A stretch of 64,000 bases of DNA from JAOUGY01 sp963785075 (GTDB taxonomy: Bacteria; Actinomycetota; Acidimicrobiia; Spongiisociales; ZC4RG35), in NCBI GenBank assembly GCA_963785075.1, contig CAWATW010000006.1, positions 248,001 through 312,000 on the forward strand, in the 5' to 3' direction. The translations under genes were made by a program, and so were the position numbers. The notes under the pieces are model-generated. The model was given only the letters and a program-made list of their open reading frames with translations. It did no database searches and was not told the DNA's origin. Of the stretch, positions 42,358 through 50,728 are shown one piece after another (position 1 is the first letter of the stretch; every line of letters starts with the position of its first letter).

Positions 42358-43256
42358 GTACCGCCGTCACCGAGGTTCCGGTGTTCTTCAGCGCCGGAGA
42401 CGGCGATTGCTTCGGCGTGGTGACGCGGCCCGTCGAGTCGAACGGCGTCGGTGTGATGATCATCCAGGGGGGCGACACGGTCAATGTCTCCATGCAGCGC
42501 AACCGGCTGGCGGTCCGATTGGCGCGGATGCTCGCCGAGCGAGGGCACGTGGTCCTGCGATTCGACTACCACGGACTGGGGGAGTCCACCGGAGAGATCG
42601 GGGAGCTGAAGCTCACCGAACCGTTCAGCGAGGACGCCATCGCAGCTGCGGAGGTGCTCCGCCGCGAAGGTGCTCGAAGCGTGGTGCTCGTCGGAGCGTG
42701 CTTCTCGGCTCGTACTGCGCTGTCCGCGGCGCCCGGCATCCCGGATCTGGCCGGAGTGCTGGCCTCGACACCGCCCGTCGCCGGCTACGGCCGGAGCGAT
42801 GCCGCTGCGGAGCGGATGGCTCGGGAGCGTTCGATCGCCGACTACGCAGCCTTGGCGTTCCGGCTCAAGACCTTCACGGCGATCTTCGACCCGGCACGCC
42901 GCTCTCTCTACCTCAGGTTCGCCAAGAGCAAGCTGCGTCAGGTCTTCCGAAGGGCCGCCGGCGGGGACCGGGGCGAGCACAAATGGTGGGTGAGCCCCCA
43001 ATTCTTGGAGCCGCTGGAGAACGTGGCGCAGCGGAGGGTGCCGACCCTCATCGTGTACGGGGTCGATGATCCGCTCCTTCGAGAGTTCGACCGTGCCCTG
43101 GTGGGGAGACTCGGCAAGATCATCGGCGAGTCGGACGGGAGTATCCAGGTGACTCGCGATTTGCCCGGTGAGATCCACGGGTTTCCCACGATTTCCGGAC
43201 AAGAGGCGTTTCTCGAGGCGTCGATCGAATGGATCGAGCAGATCAGCAGTGACTAG
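42354..43256 (+). CDS. Alpha/beta hydrolase with Cys nucleophile (locus 2 of 2)
   Basis: A 300-residue alpha/beta hydrolase. The elbow is LVGACFSARTAL with Cys as nucleophile, an Asp lies in IVYGVDDPLLREF and the His in PGEIHGFPT. It aligns with the hydrolase at 9948-10826 (GQCYGART). It is followed after 144 bases by two flavoprotein genes, a stand-alone adenylation enzyme and a carrier protein, all on the same strand. A role in moving or releasing the carrier-bound acyl group is inferred. Confidence 0.75.
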   Translation: MSTAVTEVPVFFSAGDGDCFGVVTRPVESNGVGVMIIQGGDTVNVSMQRNRLAVRLARMLAERGHVVLRFDYHGLGESTGEIGELKLTEPFSEDAIAAAEVLRREGARSVVLVGACFSARTALSAAPGIPDLAGVLASTPPVAGYGRSDAAAERMARERSIADYAALAFRLKTFTAIFDPARRSLYLRFAKSKLRQVFRRAAGGDRGEHKWWVSPQFLEPLENVAQRRVPTLIVYGVDDPLLREFDRALVGRLGKIIGESDGSIQVTRDLPGEIHGFPTISGQEAFLEASIEWIEQISSD

Positions 43257-43400
43257 TCCTCCGGATCTCGTCTTTGCACCCTTGGCGTATCGCTGCGTTT
43301 CGGTACGCTGACACCGAGCGGGAGGGCCGCCGCATGGGCGGGACATAGGTACGTGAAACGTGCCGGCCGCGTCTGATGGGTGAACCCTGGGGAGGTTTTC

Positions 43401-44618
43401 GTGGAAACGACACTCGATCCTGAACATCTCGTGGCGATCGCCACCGAGCTCGGTCAGGTCTTTGCTACGAGGGCGACGGCCCACGACCGGGATGGGTCGT
43501 TTCCCGCCCAGGACTTCGAGGATCTCAGAGCAGCGGGCCTGCTCGGCATCATGGTGCCGAGCAGCCATGGTGGTCTCGGCGCCGACTTCCTGACCTACAC
43601 CAAGGTGCTGGAGCAGATCAGCAAGGGCCATGCCGCCACCGCCCTCACCTACAACATGCACAACATCGTGATGGGCGGGGTCGCCGAGATGGATCTGTCC
43701 GAGATCCCCGGCCGGCACGGTGAACGCATGCGGGGATTCGCCGAATGGCTGTTCGCCGAAGCCGTCGAACACCAGCGGGTCTTTGCCTCGGCCACCACCG
43801 AGCCCGGTGTGGGAGCCAAATACAGCCAGCTGAAGACGACATATCAGCGAAACGACGACGGCTACTTGCTCAATGGGGTCAAGTCGTTCGTATCGATGGC
43901 CGGCTTCGCCGACTACTACGTCGTCGCCGCGAGGCCGGCAGCCGAGACGACAGGATCTGTTCCCACCCTCTCGTATTTCTGCGTCGCCAAAGACTCGGAA
44001 GGTGTACGGATCGAGGACGTGTGGGACGTGCTCGGCATGCGGGCCACCACCTCGAACACCGTGTATCTGGAAGACGTCTTCGTTCCCAAAGAGCTGCTCT
44101 TCATGGGCAGCGAGGGAATGGCCTTCTACAAACTGCTCAGCCAGCCGCACTGGCAGGTGGGCGGCTACAACGGCGCCTACCTGGGCATCAGCACCGCCAT
44201 CCTCGAATTCACGACGGACTACCTGTCGAAGAAGGCAGTGGCGGGCACCGATCGAACGGCTGCCGACGATCCCGTCACCCAGTACCAGATCGGTGAGATG
44301 GACATCAAGCTGGCAGCCACCAGGGCCATGACCTTCGAGGCTGCCAGGCTCGTCACGGAAAAACCGGGCAGCCCCGAAGCCAACGTCGCCATCCATCGTG
44401 CGAAGTACATGGTGGGCGAGGTCGCTCCGGAGCTGGCCTCCATGGCCATTCGGATCTGTGGCGGGTCCACGATCTCGAAGCGGATGCCCCTCGAACGTCT
44501 GTACCGGGACGCGCGATGCGGCGGTCTCATGCCGGCCAAGAGCGACGACTGCCTGCGATACGTGGGCAAGGCCGCCCTCGGTACCGACGTGACGAAGGCC
44601 GAAGAGAGTTACTGGTAG
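43401..44618 (+). CDS. Acyl-CoA dehydrogenase-like flavoprotein A
   Basis: About 405 residues with the three-domain acyl-CoA dehydrogenase fold (FASATTEPGVGAKYSQLKT, NGVKSFVSMAGFADYYVV, GMRATTSNTVYLEDVFVP). The usual C-terminal catalytic Glu (EGT box) is replaced: the sequence there is RDARCGGLMPAKSDD. The alternative base position on helix G (QVGGYNGAYLGIS) also lacks Glu, so simple dehydrogenation is doubtful. GTG at 43401 is preferred because GGGGAGG lies 5 bases upstream. The next gene, also a flavoprotein, starts 2 bases after its stop. Confidence 0.85.
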   Translation: METTLDPEHLVAIATELGQVFATRATAHDRDGSFPAQDFEDLRAAGLLGIMVPSSHGGLGADFLTYTKVLEQISKGHAATALTYNMHNIVMGGVAEMDLSEIPGRHGERMRGFAEWLFAEAVEHQRVFASATTEPGVGAKYSQLKTTYQRNDDGYLLNGVKSFVSMAGFADYYVVAARPAAETTGSVPTLSYFCVAKDSEGVRIEDVWDVLGMRATTSNTVYLEDVFVPKELLFMGSEGMAFYKLLSQPHWQVGGYNGAYLGISTAILEFTTDYLSKKAVAGTDRTAADDPVTQYQIGEMDIKLAATRAMTFEAARLVTEKPGSPEANVAIHRAKYMVGEVAPELASMAIRICGGSTISKRMPLERLYRDARCGGLMPAKSDDCLRYVGKAALGTDVTKAEESYW

Positions 44619-44620
44619 CC

Positions 44621-45784
44621 GTGCAGCCCTGGCAGGAACCTTCTCTCGACGAGATCAGGGAGCAGTACGAAGCCATCACGCTGGCGGAGCTCGCCGGTCC
44701 GCGCCAGGACTGGGGCGACGACAGCGGTTACGACCCCGAAACGTGGCGCCGGGCAGCCAAGGCCGGCGTCCTGGGCATCTGTATGCCGGAGTCCCTCGGC
44801 GGACGAGGCCTGTCGGTGGCCCATGGTGTTGCCGCATTCGAAGGCATCGGCACCGCCTCCACCGACTCGGGGATGCTCTACGCCATGGCCTCTCAGGTCT
44901 TCGGCGTCCAGATGCCACTGGCCCTGATGGGTTCGGAAGAGGTCAAGGAGTCCGTGGTGAAGCCTTCGATCGCAGGAGACCTCACGCTGGCCTATGCCTT
45001 CACCGAGGAGGCGTCGGGGACCGACATCTTCTCGGGTTCCACACGTGCGGTGAAAGACGGCGACGACTGGGTCCTGACCGGGGCCAAGGCATACATCACG
45101 AACGCCCCCATGGCCGACGTGGCGCTCGTGTTCGCCCTCACCGGGGAAGGCCGATCGCCGTTCGCGGTCACGGCATTCGTGGTGGACATGCACTCTCCTG
45201 GCGCCGGCTACGGCAGGGACTTCGAAAAGGTCGGGTTTCGAACCGTCCGCATGGGCGAGTTGTGCTTCGACGGGGTCCGGGTACCACGGAGTCACGTGGT
45301 CGGGCGCCCGGGAGCCGGCCTCAACGTGCTCACCGAATCGGTCGGCTGGGAGCGCTCGGCCGTCCTCGCCGCCCTCCTCGGGCCCATGCGCCGGGTTCTC
45401 ACCGACGTCACCGAGTGGACCCGGACGAGGGAGGTCTACGGCGCCCCGATCGGGTCCTTCCAGCAGGTGTCGGCCAAAGTGGCCGACCTCGTGGTTCGCC
45501 ACAAGATGGCACGTATGGCGGTGTACGACATCGCAGGAAGACTTGGGCATGGAGCATCGACGCAGCCGCTCATGCAGGACATCGCCGTCACCAAGCTCTT
45601 TGTGACGGAGACCTATCGCCAATTCATGCTCGACGCCATGCAGCCATACGGAGTCCGCGGTTTCCTCTACGACCACGAGATCCAGCAGCATGTTCGGGAC
45701 AGCCTCGCTGCCACCATCTGGGCGGGGACCTCCGAATCCATGCGAAACACCATCGCCAAGCTCCAGGGCCTTCCGGTGGAGTGA
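44621..45784 (+). CDS. Acyl-CoA dehydrogenase-like flavoprotein B
   Basis: A 387-residue acyl-CoA dehydrogenase-like protein (YAFTEEASGTDIFS, TGAKAYITNAPMADVALVF, GFRTVRMGELCFDGVRVP, QPYGVRGFLYDHEIQQHVRD). The C-terminal box reads WAGTSESM, so the standard catalytic Glu is absent, but helix G has WERSAVLAALLG, where isovaleryl-CoA-dehydrogenase-type enzymes keep their Glu base. It could oxidise a carrier-bound acyl or aminoacyl group, as PltE does with prolyl-carrier protein. GTG start, 2 bases after flavoprotein A. Confidence 0.85.
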   Translation: MQPWQEPSLDEIREQYEAITLAELAGPRQDWGDDSGYDPETWRRAAKAGVLGICMPESLGGRGLSVAHGVAAFEGIGTASTDSGMLYAMASQVFGVQMPLALMGSEEVKESVVKPSIAGDLTLAYAFTEEASGTDIFSGSTRAVKDGDDWVLTGAKAYITNAPMADVALVFALTGEGRSPFAVTAFVVDMHSPGAGYGRDFEKVGFRTVRMGELCFDGVRVPRSHVVGRPGAGLNVLTESVGWERSAVLAALLGPMRRVLTDVTEWTRTREVYGAPIGSFQQVSAKVADLVVRHKMARMAVYDIAGRLGHGASTQPLMQDIAVTKLFVTETYRQFMLDAMQPYGVRGFLYDHEIQQHVRDSLAATIWAGTSESMRNTIAKLQGLPVE

Positions 45785-45789
45785 CAACG

Positions 45790-47364
45790 ATGACCTACAC
45801 ACTGCATGGACTTCTCGAACGCTCGGCCCGGGAGCACCCGCACCACGTCGCGGTGATCTCCGGTGACCGTTCGATGACCTTTCGCGAGTTGGACGACGCG
45901 GCGAACCGGCTTGCACACACGCTGAGAGACGCCGGGGTCGGCCGAGGTGATCGGGTCGGGCTCTATCTCGAGAAGTCGCTCGAGGCGGTGATCGGCATCT
46001 ACGGCATCCTCAAGACGGGAGCCGCATACGTGTCGGTCGACGTGAAGGCGCCCACTCCCCGATCCAACTACATCGTGGGGAACTGCGGGATCGAGGTGCT
46101 CGTGAGCGCCTCCGATCGTGCGGAAGACTGGGGTCCGCTGGCCGACGAGACATCGCTTCGAACGGTGATCGTGATGGATGGCGACGCCGATACCACCGGC
46201 GATCTCGAGTTGATCTCACGCGGCAAGGTGGACGCGGCGTCCGCAGACGCCCTCCAGGTGGGGACCGTCGATCTCGATCTGGCCTACATCATCTACACGT
46301 CGGGTTCGACCGGCGCCCCCAAAGGCGTGAAGCTGACCCATCGCAACGCACTCGTGTTCGTGAACTGGACGGTCGACGAATACGACATCACACACGACGA
46401 CCGGCTGTCGAGTCATGCTCCGTTCCACTTCGACCTCTCGATCCTCGACCTGTATGCGTCGGCGAAGGCCGGAGCGACGCTGTACCTGGTTCCGGCCATG
46501 GCGTCGGTCTTTCCGGTCCAGATCAACAAGTTCATCGCACAGCATCGCATCACCGTCTGGTATTCGGTGCCGTCGATCCTCTCGATGCTGGTGCAGCGTG
46601 GAAAGCTCGAACCAGGGCTGTTCCCGGACTTGCGCTGGATCCTCTTCGCCGGGGAAGTGTTCCCGACCAAGTATCTGAGTCAGCTCATGGACCTCCTCCC
46701 CCACGTGAGGTTCTCCAACCTGTACGGGCCGACCGAAACCAATGTCTGCACGTACTACAACGTCGACACGGCACCCGATCCTCATGGCGGCGACATCCCG
46801 ATCGGCAAGCCGATCCCCAACACCGACGGCTACGTAGTCGGCGACGACGGGTCGCTGGTCGCAGACGGAGACGTCGGCGAGCTGTGGATCCGCTCGGGGA
46901 CCGTCATGGCCGGCTATTGGGGAGACCGCGAGCGCACCGCTGAACGTCTGGTGCCGAATCCGTTCGGTGGGGAGATCGTCGACATGGTCTACAAGACCGG
47001 CGACCTCGTGCGAGTCGACCACAACGGCGACTACGTTTTCCTCGGTCGTCGCGACAACCAGATAAAGAGCCGGGGCTACCGCATCGAACTCGGCGAGGTC
47101 GAGACGGCAATGTACCGTCACCCGGGCGTCGTCGAGTTTGCCGTTGTGGCGGTTCCCGACGACATGGTGACCAACCGTTTGGTGGCTTTTGCAGCCGTCA
47201 AGCAGGGCGTGACCGCAGGTGACCTCCTCCATCACTGCAAGGAGGCGGTCCCCCCATACATGATCCCCGAGAAGTTCGAAGTCCTCGAGGTGCTGCCGAA
47301 GACCTCGACGGGAAAGATCAACCGACAAGAACTGAAGACGATCGCCGAAGGAGCGTCCGAATGA
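45790..47364 (+). CDS. Stand-alone adenylation enzyme (NRPS A-domain type)
   Basis: A 524-residue AMP-forming ligase. The A3 loop is IIYTSGSTGAPKGVKLTH, A4 HAPFHFDLSILDLY, A5 NLYGPTETNVCTYY, A7/A8 YKTGDLVR...GRRDNQIKSRGYRIEL and A10 PKTSTGKINRQEL with the catalytic Lys. The Asp in FDLS is the residue that grips the amino group in amino-acid-specific A domains, so an amino acid is favoured over a fatty acid. It is coupled (ATGA) to a carrier protein and follows two flavoproteins, the layout of prolyl-carrier oxidation modules (PltF/PltE/PltL). Confidence 0.85.
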   Translation: MTYTLHGLLERSAREHPHHVAVISGDRSMTFRELDDAANRLAHTLRDAGVGRGDRVGLYLEKSLEAVIGIYGILKTGAAYVSVDVKAPTPRSNYIVGNCGIEVLVSASDRAEDWGPLADETSLRTVIVMDGDADTTGDLELISRGKVDAASADALQVGTVDLDLAYIIYTSGSTGAPKGVKLTHRNALVFVNWTVDEYDITHDDRLSSHAPFHFDLSILDLYASAKAGATLYLVPAMASVFPVQINKFIAQHRITVWYSVPSILSMLVQRGKLEPGLFPDLRWILFAGEVFPTKYLSQLMDLLPHVRFSNLYGPTETNVCTYYNVDTAPDPHGGDIPIGKPIPNTDGYVVGDDGSLVADGDVGELWIRSGTVMAGYWGDRERTAERLVPNPFGGEIVDMVYKTGDLVRVDHNGDYVFLGRRDNQIKSRGYRIELGEVETAMYRHPGVVEFAVVAVPDDMVTNRLVAFAAVKQGVTAGDLLHHCKEAVPPYMIPEKFEVLEVLPKTSTGKINRQELKTIAEGASE

Positions 47365-47609
47365 GCATCCAGAACGAAGTCCGAGACTTCATCGCCACCG
47401 AGCTGAGCTGGGATGGGTCACCCGAGGACCTGGCAACCGACTATCCCTTGTTGGAGAAGGAAGTCGTCGACTCGCTGGGCATCTTCAAGATCATCTCGTT
47501 CCTCGAGACCAAGTACGACATCGAGATCGACGACGAAGAGCTGGTTCCCGAGAACTTCGAGTCGATCGAGAAGATCAGCGGTCTGGTGACCGCCAAGGTC
47601 GGGGCCTGA
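47361..47609 (+). CDS. Acyl/peptidyl carrier protein (locus 2)
   Basis: An 82-residue acidic helical protein with the phosphopantetheine Ser in EVVDSLGIFKIISFLETKY. Its start overlaps the adenylation gene (ATGA), so it is the likely partner loaded by that enzyme. Similar in size and sequence to the carrier at 13044-13286. Confidence 0.9.
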   Translation: MSIQNEVRDFIATELSWDGSPEDLATDYPLLEKEVVDSLGIFKIISFLETKYDIEIDDEELVPENFESIEKISGLVTAKVGA

Positions 47610-47776
47610 CAGCCGACCGACACGACCGCAAAGGACATGTCGCTCCCCGCAAGACGCGTCCGGGCTGACAGCCAACAGCAGGCGGCCCACCATCCGGTGG
47701 TGCGTTCCGCGGGGGCGCATTCGAGAGATGCCTACCGATCGGCGGCACCGACTCTCACCGTCCGGTCACCCCGTGG

Positions 47777-48649
47777 TCACCAGCCCATGTCGCGGCCCAA
47801 GAGCTCCTCGACGGCTTCGATCTCTGCCGCGAGTTGCTCCCTCAGATAGGCCTCGGCTTCGATCGACATCGAATTGTTCGACCGAGTGCCGGTCTCGGGG
47901 ACATACGAGTAGTTCTCGAACTTCGGCATCACACGGGTGAGGTCGAGGAAGTCCAGCAGCTCCGCATAGGTGGCCTCGGGTTTGGCCCAGAGGTCTTCGG
48001 TGCGGATCACGTGCACTCGATCACGTCCGAGCGCCTCGAACCATCGAGTCAGCTGTGGTGCATAGCGGCCACGCTCCATGTATCCATGGGTTCGCAGCTC
48101 GACTGCCGGGTAGTCAGGATCTGAAACCAGCTTGTCGAGCTCGCCCACGATCCGTTCCGGTTCCCGTTCCAGAGCAGCCGTGAAAGACAGCTCTTCTCTG
48201 TCCAACCTGCGCTGGTGGCCGTACTGGGAAAACGCCCGGGTGATGGGGCTGCGCAGCAGTGCCACAGCCTTCAGGTCCGGGATCAACTCCGCCGCCCTGG
48301 CAGCCGCCAGGGGATGGAGCAGGTAATCGGGAGTGGCCTCGAAAGCCACGTGAGGACGCTTGAGAGGACGCTTGATCAGAGGGAAGTGGGCTCGGTACCA
48401 ACGCTCCCCCATCGAGGAGCGGGTGGAGAAGAACTCGATCTCCTTGCGCAAGGATGGAGCGACGTCGGGATGTGACCCCAGATATCGGTAGATGGATGAC
48501 GTGCCGGCCCGCTGCGCACCGATCACGAGCACGTTCGGCAACATCCCGAGCGCCGGCCATGCCATGCGGGCCTTGACCCGCATTCGAGACACCTTGCTGC
48601 GGGTGTTCACCGAGACGTTCTGGCGAACGGCTTCCTTGAGCGAGGGCAT
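47777..48649 (-). CDS. Sulfotransferase
   Basis: A 290-residue PAPS-dependent sulfotransferase. The 5'-phosphosulfate loop is VIGAQRAGTSSIYRYL, and the 3'-phosphate site is LLRSPITRAFSQYGHQ with the conserved Arg and Ser. KEIEFFS after the loop supports the heparan N-sulfotransferase-like branch. It follows the ABC permease gene by one base in an ATPase-permease-sulfotransferase unit, the same three functions found together at 5.3-7.9 kb. Confidence 0.9.
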   Translation of the reverse strand: MPSLKEAVRQNVSVNTRSKVSRMRVKARMAWPALGMLPNVLVIGAQRAGTSSIYRYLGSHPDVAPSLRKEIEFFSTRSSMGERWYRAHFPLIKRPLKRPHVAFEATPDYLLHPLAAARAAELIPDLKAVALLRSPITRAFSQYGHQRRLDREELSFTAALEREPERIVGELDKLVSDPDYPAVELRTHGYMERGRYAPQLTRWFEALGRDRVHVIRTEDLWAKPEATYAELLDFLDLTRVMPKFENYSYVPETGTRSNNSMSIEAEAYLREQLAAEIEAVEELLGRDMGW

Positions 48650-48650
48650 G

Positions 48651-49475
48651 TCAGTAGCCGCTGAGCAGGCCGAGCTCCCGCGCGATCTCCAGAGATCGAC
48701 GGAAGAGGAAGAGGCCGATGCCGCCGATCACGACCGTTGTGATCCCCAGCCCGAGCAGTGCTTCTGGGACGGTGATGACGAAGGTGCCTGGATCCTCCAT
48801 CAAGACGGTGCGGACTCCGTTCATCACGTAGGTGTGCGGGAAGAGGTAACTCACCGGCCGCAACCAGTCGGGCAGCTGGCTCAGCGAAAACGCGGCACCA
48901 CCAAAGATCGAAGCAGCCAGCCCATACAAGACAACCACCGGCTGGGAGCGCTTGGCCAACACCATCAGACTCGCTGACAACACGCCGATCGCACTGACCG
49001 CCATCATGCCGGCGAGCACGAGCACGAGTGCAATCGGAAGGCCGGACCATTCGTACGAGGCGCCGAGCGGAATGCCGAGCATGAGAATGATGGCGGCGTT
49101 GACGAAACCGCGGATCATGTTCCACTGGTTGATCCCCATCGGCATCCAGGTCCAGCTGATCGGTTCCACCAGGATCGACTCGAACAGGCCACGGTCCTGG
49201 ATCTGTTGCAGCCGGTTCCCGAAGCCCTGGAGGGTGGATTGGAGAGCGGCTCCCATCGACAGTCCGATGGTCGCGAAGGTGAAGTAGTCGCCGCCAACGG
49301 TGGCGTTGTTGCCGACCAGGTCGTCGATGAAGAACGTGATGAAGATCGGAACGATCACACCGAGCTGCCCCAGCACCAACGCCATCGGATAGCTCAGATC
49401 TTCGACGATGGCTGCCCGAAGGAACGCGAGAGCCGTCTGTCTCATGCGCCACAGGCGATATCGCAAAGCCTTCAT
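48651..49475 (-). CDS. ABC-2 type transporter permease
   Basis: A 274-residue membrane protein with about six helices (VEDLSYPMALVLGQLGVIVPIFITFF, GIPLGASYEWSG, FGGAAFSLSQLPDWLRPVSYLFPHTY). The last of these is typical of ABC-2 permeases of the lipid, glycolipid or drug branch rather than the Wzm branch. Its start overlaps the ATPase gene by ATGA (49472-49475). The substrate is unknown, but a sulfated glycan or glycolipid is suggested by the adjoining sulfotransferase. Confidence 0.88.
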   Translation of the reverse strand: MKALRYRLWRMRQTALAFLRAAIVEDLSYPMALVLGQLGVIVPIFITFFIDDLVGNNATVGGDYFTFATIGLSMGAALQSTLQGFGNRLQQIQDRGLFESILVEPISWTWMPMGINQWNMIRGFVNAAIILMLGIPLGASYEWSGLPIALVLVLAGMMAVSAIGVLSASLMVLAKRSQPVVVLYGLAASIFGGAAFSLSQLPDWLRPVSYLFPHTYVMNGVRTVLMEDPGTFVITVPEALLGLGITTVVIGGIGLFLFRRSLEIARELGLLSGY

Positions 49476-50512
49476 TGCGTGTCACCTCGATAGACGGTCG
49501 CAAGGAGATCGCGGAGCGGCATCGCGTCTTCCCGGACGTTCATGAGCGCCGCTGCGCTCTCACGAGGCAGCGCCGCCACCGCGTCGCCCAAGCTCGCGTC
49601 GCCGACCAGCAGACCTCCGACGGCCATGTCGTCGGTGTGGTCGAGCTCGACGATCGAACCGTCGGCCAGTGCTTTCTCCGCAGCTCGAGCAGCCTCGGGA
49701 GTGCGGAATTCGACGATGACCCGGGGGCGGGTCCACAGCTCACGAAGAGCATCGAGGCCCCCGTCGTACTTGATCGCACCGCCGTCGAGCAAGATCACAT
49801 GGCTGCCGAGCGCCTCGATCTCGTCCAGGCGGTGGGAACTGATGAGGACGGACATCTTCCGCTCGGATGCCACCACCTTCAACGTCTCGATGAGCTCATA
49901 TGACGCTATCGGGTCGACCGTCGCCGTCGGCTCGTCGAGGATCAGAACCTGCGGCCTGTGCAACAGCGACCGCGCCAGCTGGAGACGGGCGCGCATCCCC
50001 GAAGACAATGAGAAGACGGAGTCTCTCGCCCGGTGTCCGATGCCGACCAGGTCGAGCGTCTCCTGGATGGCGTATTGCAGTCCGGCGCCCTTCAGACCTT
50101 GGAGCTGCCCGTGAAACACGAGGTTGTCGGCACAGCTCAACCGCATGATGAGACTGCGATCCTCAGACGGCATCCATCCGATCAGTCGCCGCACGTCGAG
50201 CGACTGAGAGACACAGTCGAGTCCCATGATCTTTGCGGTGCCAGTGGTCGGAGTCGTGAGGCCGATGAGGATCCGGAAGGCCGTGGACTTTCCTGCGCCG
50301 TTGGGACCGACCACGGCGCAGATCTCTCCCGGCGAAACGGAAAAGCTGATGCCATCCAAGGCATGCACGTCGTTGCGAATCGGAGAGCGCAGCAAAAAGC
50401 TGAGCATCTTGTTGGACGGGCGGTACACCTTGGTCACGTCTCTGACCACGACGCCGTCGGTCTCTGCACTCCCGACAGTCGCCGGATCCCTCATCACCAC
50501 TCCGCTCGTCAC
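49472..50512 (-). CDS. ABC transporter ATP-binding protein
   Basis: A 346-residue ATPase. Walker A is VVGPNGAGKSTAF, the signature FSLSSGMRARLQLARSLL, Walker B VLILDEPTATVD and the switch His is in ISSHRLDEIEAL. About 100 C-terminal residues follow the core, as in DrrA/CcmA-like exporters. It is first of three coupled genes (ATPase, permease, sulfotransferase). About 150 bases upstream lies the degenerate heptanucleotide array. Confidence 0.92.
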   Translation of the reverse strand: MTSGVVMRDPATVGSAETDGVVVRDVTKVYRPSNKMLSFLLRSPIRNDVHALDGISFSVSPGEICAVVGPNGAGKSTAFRILIGLTTPTTGTAKIMGLDCVSQSLDVRRLIGWMPSEDRSLIMRLSCADNLVFHGQLQGLKGAGLQYAIQETLDLVGIGHRARDSVFSLSSGMRARLQLARSLLHRPQVLILDEPTATVDPIASYELIETLKVVASERKMSVLISSHRLDEIEALGSHVILLDGGAIKYDGGLDALRELWTRPRVIVEFRTPEAARAAEKALADGSIVELDHTDDMAVGGLLVGDASLGDAVAALPRESAAALMNVREDAMPLRDLLATVYRGDTQ

Positions 50513-50670
50513 TTGTTTCTCTCCCCGCGTTGATTGGGTGGGAGTGCGCGTCAGATTCCATCTGTTGCTGGAAGGATCGCCGCGGTCTCACCCTGCCCCG
50601 GGAGACAGGGTACCACCGGCGGGGACCTGCTCAATGGGGAGATGTGTATACCGCGGTCGTCACGAGTACG

Positions 50671-50726
50671 TATTACGTGTTACTTGTTACGCATTATGCG
50701 TTACGTACTACGTATCACGTAGAACG
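50671..50726. repeat. Degenerate heptanucleotide array (consensus TATTACG, 8 units)
   Basis: Eight successive 7-base units keep the phase of TATTACG, the same heptamer (rotated) as the perfect array at 24264-24298. It ends 2 bases from the stop codon of the CEMIP-like gene on the minus strand (50729). Confidence 0.85.
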
Positions 50727-50728
50727 GA

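Noticed and set aside
42075..44396. 773-codon minus-strand frame opposite the second hydrolase pair and flavoprotein A
   Set aside because: Antisense shadow; the plus-strand genes have clear motifs and coupled starts.
47690..47720. Small CCACC/GGTGG hairpin after the locus 2 carrier protein
   Set aside because: Only a five-base stem with no T-rich tail; not sufficient for a terminator call.
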